In this document: one piece after another, positions 25,501 to 37,500 of the stretch
How positions within the stretch are numbered: the first letter of the stretch is position 1
How the letters are laid out: each line of letters starts with the position of its first letter
Assembly: GCA_921293015.1 (NCBI GenBank)
Contig: OV121086.1
Coordinates: forward strand, 41,867,402 to 41,931,401
Reading direction: 5' to 3'
From: Phorcus lineatus
Lineage: Eukaryota > Mollusca > Gastropoda > Trochida > Trochidae
Length of the DNA: 64,000 nucleotides
Made by a program: the position numbers and the translations under genes
Notes under the pieces: model-generated
Seen by the model: only the letters and a program-made list of their open reading frames with translations
Databases searched by the model: none
What the model was told of the DNA's origin: nothing

Positions 25501-28500
25501 AATTTGTAAACTCAAGTCCTAATTGAAATAATTATACCCGAAGCAGATTTGCATGAATTATGAACATGTTAATTGCAAAGTGATGAACGAGCAAATACTA
25601 CTCAAATCTTAATTTTTTAAATATTTGTCTTGAAGAATGGTTAAGTGTATCAATAGGTTTTGATAAGCTGTATGAAATGGGAAAGTTATCTAAAAAGCTT
25701 AGTTAAGTGCAGAAGGAGCTCAGTATTTTACTGTTAAATCACTACACACACCCAGACGAAACAAACATAATCGTACCTTCAAGGGAGGCAATCTTGGCTA
25801 AATATTGCTTTGAGTCCAACTTGGCCATCTCCAATTCTTCTGCAAAGAAAAGAATAACACCTTTATTTTTTTCAAACATTTATGAGATTTCAATATACTT
25901 ATCTGTGTTAAGATGTCACAACAAAAACAGCAATTAAGCCTCTATTTAACTCTATACCTATTGGAACAGGTGTAAATATGAACTCCAAAGATATACTTAT
26001 CTAAGTTAAGATGTTACAACTAAACCAGCAATCAAGCCTCTATTTAACTCTATACCTATTGGAACAGGTGCAAATATGAACTCCAAAGATAAATGTAAGG
26101 ATTTAAAATACAGGTCCAAATGTTTGATTAAGGCCAGACACTGCACCCAAATATGATAAAAATATTTAAATGAATTCAGTTGTTTTAATATGTTACAATA
26201 GGTTTGTTAACATGTATCTAATGATTTTAAAGTATTTTCCAGATAATGCAGTCACTCGTTGCCATGGAAACATCCAAGATGGCCGCCGTATATCTGAAAA
26301 TAATGAAAACTTAGTGAAAGTTGTTCTCAAAAACTATTTAAGATATTTCAAAAATTCTTTTTCCAAATGATGTCTTACAAGGTGGAGAGTGCAATGACAG
26401 AGAGAATTTATCAAAAAATTAAAAATTAAAAAAAAAATCATGTGACCCAAAATTTGGATATTTTTCAACACATTTTTAAGGTGAAAATGTCAAATAAAAT
26501 TTTTTTGGAAACAAAATCTTAAAAAAGCTCTCTGTCATTGCACTCAGTCATTATCAATCTATCCTCATGCCAATTTTCAACCAGTTCTGACATATAATAA
26601 CCAAGATCTATGCGCACTAAGATTGATAAAACTCATTTTTCAGAAATTTCAAAAAACAAAATCAATTAGTTTTTCATGTTGTTCTCACTTATTTAACCAA
26701 ATTAAAATTATCTTTTAAACTCAGAATTACACTATATAATTACATGATAAATAAACACCAAACATCAGTTGAAATTGAAAAATAAAAAAATTATTGCGAT
26801 AATCAGTTATGGTGCATTGCACGCTAAAGCAATTGAGCTATTCAATACTGTGATTCTCTTATAGCAAACAATATCAATAAAATGATTGAGCTGAATTATC
26901 ATTTCACATCTAATAACACCAATCTAAAAACCTTTTTCCTAACATTATTATATATTTATATATATATATACAGTTATTCTAGTTCAATAAAAACGAGGAG
27001 ACATTCAACTGAACTAATCCTTCGAAGATAAAGTGATAGTCAAAGCAAGCATGTCTTACAGTGAAGCAAGTCAAGTCAAGCAAGTCCTACAATCAAGCAT
27101 GAAACTGGGTATTTATTCTGTTGCAATTGACAAGCAAATAAAAATTTACATATTATAATAAAGATAGAGATTTTATGAGATTCCTTATACCAACACAAAT
27201 ATGTGAGTATGTTTCTTGGACGATTTGCACATAATTGTCAAAAATAGCTTTTGAAAAATAAATCCTGATTATGTTTTATACTTAACATGAACATCCACAA
27301 ACAATAACAATAAAACTGTTTCAATAAAGCTAAACTCAAGCCTGATATCTGAATTTTTGAAAAATAAATGCATATATATATCATTCACCTGAAAGGTATT
27401 ATCCTTGGATTTATTACCCGACTTTGGTGAAATGTATTTTTTCTCATACCAAATAATTTTATTTTGTACATGTCAACTAAAGTTTGAAAGAAAATTCATA
27501 GAGATCAAAATCGTAACTTTCTTCATATGACAGACAACAATTTTGACAATATTTAGGACACTCCAATTCTTGAATAAGAATGCATTTATTTTGTGCTTGA
27601 TTATGAATTTTACTGACACGTTATTGACATTTCCAAATTGTTAATTATCTTTAAATTCTAAGAAAATATTTTCTACATTTAATGGCAGTCGAGAATTTTC
27701 TATAAATAGCAAATGTTTACCTGAAAGATTGCTTTCCAATCGCGATCCTCCGCTCTCGTCATCAGTACTGTTACACGTAGTCGTAAAGTCGATTCGTCAT
27801 CGGCCTGAGTTTATAATTACTTTTCAACTTTGCTGTCGTTCTTTGACACGCCCTCTACCCAGTGTTCATAACAAAAGGATTTCTAGTACTATAATCGTCC
27901 CTCGTTTTAAGTTTCAATAGTAACTTTCATTGAACAACACAATAAAATTGTATTTAATTCTCTCTCAAATTCATATGCGAACTCCATCTTGTATACTTGC
28001 CGGAAAACGGCGAAGTTGCCGTAACTAGGCCGAATGGTGCATTATGGGAGAAAAGTTACTAAATATAGCTTTCGCGGAAACTCGCGACTATTGCATTTCG
28101 GGTAAATTATCCTAATAAGGAAGAAATCGTAAACTTGACCTGTTGTAAATTAGCGGGAAATCCCTTATATGGTATATCTATAAATAGCTGTTTTTGACTA
28201 GTTTGATAGCAGCGAAGATACGCTTTCAAACGATGTATAACATCGGCGGCTCGACTGCGGGAATATGTACGTTGCTATGGTTCAAACTCGCGCATTTTTC
28301 GAACATATATCGAGCAAAAATTTGAAACAAGACATATAATCAATCTTTATTGACGTTTTTATCGCACAAAATGACAAAATATCAACAAAATACATATAGC
28401 ATCATGAAATACATGTATTCAACGTGTCAAAAAAACAAAAATCTCAATTTTGATTGAGTGAAGGAAATATGACAAAAATAGGGTGCCGTGTCTGGCCTTA

Positions 28501-31500
28501 AGCATCATTTTCTACAGATGGGGGAAAAAGGCAACGCGCCCTGCTGTGAAACTATTTATTACTATTCATGTCTGTGTGAGATGAAAGGAAACATGCTCAT
28601 CCTTCCAACTAGGGAAGTATCAAATGGTCATTATTTGGCCATAGTGCTACTGATAGACACACAAAAAGATGGTAGCTTGCATTTCTATTTCAGAGTTGAA
28701 CAACTTATACATTCTATAATTGTAAAACAATAACTCCTTCTGATTAAATGTATTTTACCCTTCTTTACCAAATCATTGAAATCATTACTTTCAGTGATCC
28801 CAGAAATGTCCAATATTTTCAAAACGTTGAGAATCATTGTTTCAGTGCATGTATCAACTGTTTGAAGAACTTACTTGTTAGCTGCTCCACCTTATCACTG
28901 CTTTCTTTTAACTTGATATCAGTTTCTTCAAGTTGAGCTGAAAAAGGAAATCAAATGTTACAAGACGAACGTCATAAGGAATCATGGGCTCTGTGTCTTC
29001 CTATGACGATGCTAGTACTGCGTTATATTTGTATAGAGCAATTTGGTAATATTTGAGTACTCAATTTATTTGCTAAACAAATGACGGATGTGATCTATGT
29101 ACTTCTTTTATTTCTAAACTCTCCTAACAACTTTTAATAATCATTTCAGACATGCAGTCTCAGACCTTTATATTTCTCCAGCTGATGTTGAGTTTCTCGC
29201 AGTTTCTCCTGAAGGTTTTCAGGTCCACTGTCGTCCTTGGGACTCAACGGTATTATATCAGCTGGTGTTGAACCTGCGGAGAAAAATCAATCCTTTAACA
29301 TATGCTCTATGAAGCACACAAGTTTCTCAACGATCTTGTGTCTTTCTCTGGTCAAAATAATTTAATGAAATACCTCAATTCTGAAAGTTTCTAATATGAT
29401 CTGTCATTTGATAGCCTAGGGAAAAGCACACCAGTTTAAGCAAGGGTGATATGGGCACATTTCAAGTCAAATTATTTTCAAAACTTTGAAAATCTGGGGA
29501 AAATGACTACATATTTGCATACTTTTCGTACATTGATAGACGTTAACGTTGTTCAATTCCAGTGCCGTCGAAAACAAGAGTTGTCAATTACCATAAGAAT
29601 TATGGGGAATCATTCAAACAAATATCAAATTTGATCTTTGCAAACATTTACAGGTCACTTCATTTCAAGAAAACACTTTCAACTTTTGATACACTTACTT
29701 AAAGAATCCAACTCAGCAACAATCTTTTCATGATCGTCTTCATTGAGTTCTTTTATAGATTCAAACTTTGCTGTAACAGAAATTTGACTTATAACCCACC
29801 AGGACTGAAAAACTTTGGCGCATCTTAAATTATTCATATTATTAAAAACAATTACTTTACAACCTTCCTAATTTCATGCCATTCATGCTAAGTTTGATTA
29901 AATCTAGAGTACCTTAATAGAAAACAGAAAATTCTACCAGAAAATTATTACTTACAACAAACAAAAAAGTTAACATGGATAAATAAATATTTTTTTCATA
30001 TTTTTGTTATCTGACAAAATCATAACCTTTTCTCTTGGGGTTCAAATGTTATATCAAGATTAAATTCCATTTCAGAATATTTTTCTAAGTGAAGGGTGTA
30101 AATAAGCCACTCACAACAGGTGCCTTCTTTAATGTCAACAGCCTAAGTGTTATTACTATCAGTAAGGATATTCATATATCTAAATTGGTTTGTTAAGTTA
30201 CCTTTCATAGCAGCTAACTGTTCTTTTGTGAAGTCATTGTCTGCTTGTAGGGATTCGACCTGTTGAGAAAAATAGTCAAATTTGTTCATTTGTAGGTTAT
30301 CTCATATCATTTGGTCTCAAGGTATTTTTTTAGGCTAATAGGAAATTTACTTAATAAGTTTAAAATATAAAACAAGCAACATAAACAAGAGCATGACTAA
30401 TTGAACTGAATAGTAAATTCATTAGTAAAAAGAGTAAATGTCACTGCTGTTCAAATTCAAAATCTATTATTATTTCTATCATATGAATTCATATTCACCT
30501 TACCAAATGTTTCCGTGATAGTGTCAACAACTTAAGTAAATGTCTCCTGTTGATATAGTTTTACATACCCTAAAAGGGGAAAATTCTTAAGCTATAAAAA
30601 TAAGGAACATAAACTACTTTTGCTGTTTTTGGGCAAGCATCACTGCTGACTTTTAAAAACTAAATGAAGATAATTAGGAAAATTCAATGTTTTTGGTCAA
30701 CTTTGTTGCAGATAAAAATACTGAACATTGAAGTGTAGAATTGTTAGTGTCAGAGATGTTGACAAAAGCTATGAATGATTAGAAATCCTAATGTGCATCT
30801 TAACTCATAACATCAAAACTCAATCAATGGACATTTTATGCTAATTTTCAGCCGATATACAACCTTCTGAAGCTTGTTTCTTTAATTTGATCATTTCTTG
30901 TAATAAGCAGACTTACACCACAAATTTGACCAATTTCCTTTGCATGAAAACCTGACATGAATGTTGCCTTGTTTCTGATACCAGACAATCATTCCAGAAA
31001 TATATGAATATTGCTCACTGATTAAGCAGAGCATGAAATCTCTGAATTTCCCCCCTATGACATGAATGTTTACACACCTTGGCTGAGAGTGCGCTCTCCT
31101 GGGACATCATCTCCTCGATCTTGGCAGTCAGCTCCTGCTTCTCCTGCTCCGTCCTCTCACACTCCTCCACATGCTTCTCCTCTGCTTCCTGCAGGGAGAC
31201 ACATTAGTTAAATACTGCAAATCAACACTTTCTTACTGCATGTAAAACAACTGTCTACCTTGACATAAATATATAGAACGTCATACTAGTGCATTTTGAT
31301 GTTTTGTATTGAACGAGAAAATGTCATGGGAGCAGAGAAACAATGAGTTCGAAGAACGAGTTGTTTCTATGCTCCCATGACATTTTCGAGTCATGAAAAT
31401 GCACTAGTATGACGTTCTATATTTATTATATACCCGATCTTAATTAATAAAAATATATTTTATAAAAAATAAAAGGTTGCGTAGCGATACACATTTTCAC

Positions 31501-34500
31501 GCCATACATACTTCCGCGTTGAGGTTACCTTGACATTGGTATTAGTACGCCGATGACCGAATAACGCAATTGACCTGAATGCCACATTCCTCCACATGAC
31601 GTCAAGTATAGCAAGTCCGACTTTCACATCTTACAATAACAACAAATAGATAAAAAGAAAGATATTTTGATCAAATTCAGAATTGATTTAATATGATAAA
31701 GCATATATCAAACAATGATCAAGCTATTTTGTTTATAAACAATCGTGTACAAATCAGTAACTTTTAAAGTTCAAGGTCATTTTCAAAATTTTCAAATACG
31801 TTGTCGTGGCTCGCGCCGTCAGTTAGTCGGAGTCACTGTTGAAATAACACGTGTACGCTTTCGCTGCTGATTTTCATGGTTCATGGTATTTGTTTATACT
31901 TGTAATCAAATCATTTGGAAATGACAGTCTTGTTTTATAAGAGCTTTTGTGCAACTCTATAAATAGCTGCTTCGGGAAATCTGGAAAGTCCAAAGGTTCA
32001 GAAAAAGTAGAACCGGCAGGGGTGCAATACGGAATCTCGAGTGCAATACGGAATTTGAAGACGGATTCCGTATTGCACCCTTGTATTACTATCCTAAGTT
32101 TACATGGGTATATAATAAGGAAGGTTACCGCTCCTCCTTTCCCTTTTTCTATTTATTGCAATGCAAAAATATTATATTGCGACATGCATGATGATACAGT
32201 GGTAATTCTTCAATTTTAAATTTACCATGTTCTCTTGAATAAATAGTAGTGATCAGAACAGCAATCGATGCTCGGCTGTCCATGTTTTTTTGAAAGGGAA
32301 ATATTTCAATAACTGTTTTTGAGTTTGAACACATTTGAACTTTTTTCACTTTACATTTTATTTGGTTGTTCATCTACAATTTTAAAGGAAATTGGTAATT
32401 CTGAATGTATTGGATATTTTCAGAAGTTTGTAGCTTTCCCATCCTCTCTACCCACCTGTATATGTATCATCCATCTATCTATCAATGATCTATAACCTAC
32501 CCTGGCTTTCCCTGAAGATTCCTTTGAGCAGGCCCTTACCCCCTTTCTAATAGTGCCGCCCCCATCCCCTCTAACCACCTCCCCATCCATCGATCTATCC
32601 CGTACCCTGAGTTTATCCTGAAGCTTCCTTTCAACAGGCCCTTACCTCCATTCTAATAGTGCTGTCCCCATCCCCTCTTCCCACCTCCCCATCCATCGAT
32701 CTATCTTGTACCTTGACTTTATCCTGAAGCTTCCTTTGAGCAGGCCCTTACCCCCTTTCTAAGCCGTCCCCATTGCGTCTTCCCACCTCCCCATCCATCG
32801 ATCTATCCCCTACCTTGAGTTTATCCTGAAGCTCCTGCACCTCCTTGAGCTGATCCTGATATTTCTCCGCCAGCTGCTTCAACTCATCCTGGGACTTTTC
32901 ACACATGTCCTTCAGGTGGCCGCACTCTGACTCTGTGTTACCCAGCGACCGCTGCAAGGTACAAAACAATTTTATCATTATGAAAACCCTTTCGTGCTAT
33001 GATTTAATGACAATCTCAAGCATGAATCCAGAGATAATTGGTGAAAGTTTTGACACTAGCTGAAGATGATTCAAGTGATGGATTGCTTTACATACCAAAT
33101 TTTTCAATTCCTTCTATGGACATGTGGTTGTTTCTTTAGACTACCATAACAGTTAAGAAATGGAAACTTACCTCTAAATCTGACAGTTTAGTCACAGCTT
33201 CCAATTTTTCTTGTAAAACCCGTCTTAAAGATTCCTGAAATCAAAGCAAGCGGTTGATTGAAAAGCAAGAGGAAAGACAAAATGCACATTCTTATGTAAC
33301 ATAAAATTGCTACATTGAGTAACAATGAATAAAAATAATGTCAGTTCAAGCATTTTTCAAGACCAAGACAAGACTATCTGTGCTATGTGTATAATGGCTT
33401 TAATAACATGGTAAGATAAAAATCTTAAAATCCAAATCTTATATTAAGAGTGAAAATGTTTTGGGTTTTTTGGGTTTTTTTTTAGAAGAAAGTCAAATTC
33501 TATTACACTTTATAAAAATAATTATTATGAGAATTATTTTCAAATTGATTGTGTCAAGTTTACAAGGGTCTATACATAACATCTGTTTCTATACTCACCT
33601 TCGCTGTATTTTCATATTTTAGTTTTTCTTCTTGCAAAGCATCAAGTTCTTGTCGAAGAGTATCTTCTGAATGATTCTGAAACAAATAAAATTGTTTCAT
33701 CATATACGGTATTATTGTTGAAAATGTAGAGCTTGCTCTATTTATCAAAGTTCAAAATTTCAACTTGTCAGTAATGCAGAATTAAATTGAAGCTACTTAC
33801 TTTCGAATATGTATGAAGCTGTGTTTCCAAGACTTCTAACCGAGATAAAAGTTTGTCTTCGTCTATGAGAGCCTGTGGAAATAAAATGGTACATTTGAAT
33901 AAAAAAAACAACAACACAATAACTACATTGCCAGAGCCATCATTTGTTGCATCCTTGTGTTTGAAATCCAAAATATATATTTTTGAAATGTTTTTGTCAA
34001 GCAGCATCGCTTGCTTGGTAAGTGATATAACATGTTCTCTATTCATGTTACCAACTTCTAAGTGCCACACAAAGAAGTCCCAGATAAAAGACCTGATAAT
34101 TACCATCTGAACATGTCACAAGTGTACACAATGTACTGCTTGAGAACACATTATAACATTTACAATCTTATCTTACCATTGCAAATCCTGCCGTATCAAA
34201 AGATAAAAGAACTTAAGCAATGATAGTCATGCTTCATTACTTAATATTTAAAATACAAAGAAATCATTTTTTACACATTTTCCAATGAAAATTTACCTGT
34301 ATTTTTATCAAGAATATTCTTTCAATAACAGGAAACATGTTAACAACCGTGTTTGATATTGTTTAACATGAGAATTTAAACAGTTAATGCCTACTGATTC
34401 AGGTTTGCTTTCTCAGGTTTTCCACCCAATGTTTACTATGTGAGGCAAGAAGTAGGTACCACAGTTTTGACAAGTTTTTAAGGATATACAACTTCTTTAT

Positions 34501-37500
34501 TACAGAATAAAAATGTATGCCATAAAAAAGCTACCGGTACTCTAAACCATAAAGCTACTCTAAACTAAATTTCCTCACATGTAAAGGATTGTCAGGCAAG
34601 TCCTTGTATAGACTATTCAAAGGAAGTAAATGTCAAATGGGCCATGAGAAAAATGTTGTAGGAACGCATAAAACTGTCCAGCTTATGATCATCTAGAAGT
34701 GTGAGTAAAAACTGACCTGCCAGCCACTCTCGGAGGACTCCTGTGTACAAGCCACCAACTGCTGCAGCATATTCAGCTTCTGCTCCAACATCTTCTCTCG
34801 ATGCAGGGCTTCCTGGAGGAAGGCATCATCATTGTCATTATCATCAATCATAGTTTCGATACCTGAAATCTTGCTTTCCCCTTAACAATTTATCTAGCTT
34901 CTGTTTCCCACTATCTTGATATTGGAAAGCAGGGTTAAGAAATGCCCTTCTGTAAACAGGCCTCCCCGGAGGAAGGAATCAACATCATTATCACCTTAAT
35001 ATCAAAGTACACTCCAATTAAATATTCTTCATTACCTAACTCTTTATTTAATGCTTCTTCTTTAACATCTTTATTTCTTCATGAAAAAAAAGTTTGAGCT
35101 CCAACATCTTATCTTCATCTTGGGTTTCTTGGAGAACAGAATCACCCTCGTCATTATCATCAATAATATTCTTAATACCTAAAATCTTGCTCCCCAATCA
35201 CCTGCATCTTCTGTTTAAACACCTTCACTGGATGCAGTGCTTTCTAGAGAGTCATTACAATATTGTCATTATCATTAATATTACACTTTGTTCTAAACTA
35301 CCATTTTACCCAGAGATATTCTCAGATAGCTTATCTCCTGGGAAGTTTTTCTAGTGAAATATAATTCATGTAACTTGGCAACTTGGCTGGATACTTATTA
35401 ATTCAGGAACTCAAAAGTGTAAAAATTCTCTTAATTCTAATTTTGTTTACACTTTTCCTTCAACAATTTCAATAGACTTCATATTATTCAGTATTATTCA
35501 AGTTGAGATTTGAACTGGATGAACAAAAAGAATTCTCAATATCAAATTATTGTAAAGAAAAACAAAAACATCCTTTAAGGTTCAGAGAAGAATTTGGCAC
35601 GGACATTATAATGACTGCTCGAGAATTGAGGAGCTTCAGATGGTTCACTTTGAAGTCTATCAGTACAAACACATTAGCATCAGTATTATCCCTTCTGTAA
35701 ACATTTACACTTCACAGTCATGATAAACCAGCCTTTCTAGTGCCTTTCTTAACCCTGCTTTCCAATTGGTTATTTACAAGGTCAAAACAAGCTCACTTGG
35801 TCATTTTGGAAATCCTTGCAAGGTGGAGAGATACATATTAGTTGCAAGGTTAATTGTATTTGTTATCCCTGTCTTTCGGAAGGTGTATCAGCCTTTCTCC
35901 ATATACATATAAACAGTGTTGTTCATTGGTGATCAACTGACAGGGTTGGATCCTTTGTAATGGTAAAAGTATCCTACTTCTCAAAATGTTTGGGGAAACA
36001 TGTAGCAGCAAGGGTGGGCATATTTCCCCCAGACCCCCTCTAGGAACAACACCATATAATATATATATTGTTACTCATGACGTCATAACCGACTCAACAT
36101 CATTCACCTGATGAGACCTTATGGTCGAAAGTACTTGTGAATAAATCATTTTGATTTTCTTTGACAAATTCTTTTTTTCTATATACATATATAAATATAT
36201 ATCTTTCTAATCTTTCTAGCCTGCATGTAAACAATGACTGTTAATGACCATACAATTATTCACATTCTCAGATGAAAAAAACTTTCTTCATAAAATGGAA
36301 AGTTCATGGAAAGTTTTACCAGATTTTATCACCATTTACTGACATTTTGTTTTCTTAAAGCATGAATTTAGCCTGCATGTAAACAATGACTAACCTTTCA
36401 AACCTACCACATTCATGCCACCATTATGTGCAACAGCTGATAGATCTTGGATATTGCAATTTTTCATTTCAGTTTCTTTATTTGTGCTTTAAAAATAATG
36501 TTCCCTGAAACCTCTTCTTTAAAAACTTAGGTTGTCCAAATAAATGTTGCACTAATGATATTCTCCACATGCCCTGGAGACATTACACAGTTTCATGACA
36601 CTTTAATGACTTCCATGCATAACTTAAATACAATGTACTATGAAACTTTGAGCTTAACTTTTTCTCTCGCATATTTTAAAATCTTTAAAAAGACTTAATT
36701 CCATTAAAGGAATGTCACAAGGTTATATTTTCCAGAAAGTTTAAACAGAAGAAACACATTATATTGAAGCTGTGTGATTAAATATATCATTTGTTATATT
36801 AATTATCCAAAGATAATCTCCCCTGTATTGTCTGAGTACAGGAAACTTGGTTTTAATGAGATTTAAATACAGGTGAGGTGAGGTGAGTTGGTGTTTAACG
36901 CCGCTTACAAGATTATTTCACTTATATCGCGGCTGCTAGTATTATTGCAGGGAGAAAGCCCGCAACACCATTGTGGCTATGCATTGCAAGCATCGACTGG
37001 AACTAGCGAACTATGGGTGGTATTGCGCTGAATTTCAGTGTAGTATTGCACCTAAACCTGACTGCGTGTAGAACAGTTCTCTACTGCAGACAAAGTTGCC
37101 ATGGCCCTGGCGGGATTCGAACCACGGACCTCCTGATCCGAAGCTGAACGCGCTAACCACTGCGCTATCCCGCCCCTATTTAAATACAGGGACTTCTGAT
37201 TCCAAGTTTGGTTCAAAGTCACATCTAGTTACATTAGTTAGATCAATACAAAAACAATCTACCCATCCCTCGTCCCTTATTAGTTATCGTCTAAAAATTG
37301 AGAACTGAGTGAGCTTTAATCATCATCAGACAAGGGTTAGACAGGGATTTCTGATCCTAAATTACAGGTAAGTAAAACAGTGTAGCTAAATAAATATCTG
37401 ATTTATGGCAGACTACTCCTAAGTAAACACAACTACCAAAGTCTCGTCTGAGCCACACCCACCTGGAGGTACTGAGCAAGCTGGTATAGGTCCTGGGACT

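Larger units (their letters stand above)
26132..28497. mobile_element. 2.37-kb DNA-transposon-like element, TTAA-flanked
   Basis: Terminal inverted repeats GGCCAGACACTGCACCC (26132-26148) and GGGTGCCGTGTCTGGCC (28481-28497) match at 16 of 17 positions. Both are directly flanked by TTAA (26128-26131, 28498-28501), as expected of a target-site duplication. TTAA targets are typical of piggyBac, but these ends do not look like standard piggyBac termini, so the superfamily is open. No transposase frame is present, so it is non-autonomous. It lies in the intron between SLMAP e14 and e15 and contains a nested inverted repeat and two promoter-like segments. Confidence 0.7.

Noticed and set aside
27721-27747. 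27-nt microexon reading SRLESNLS between e14 and e15
   Set aside because: The phase fits, but the only acceptor giving it (GCGGAG) has no pyrimidine tract. A first exon spliced from the same donor is more plausible.
37100-37175. Possible tRNA gene on the minus strand
   Set aside because: The boxes are good but the sequence continues into a SINE body flanked by target-site duplications, and a proper acceptor stem is not evident. It is a SINE head.
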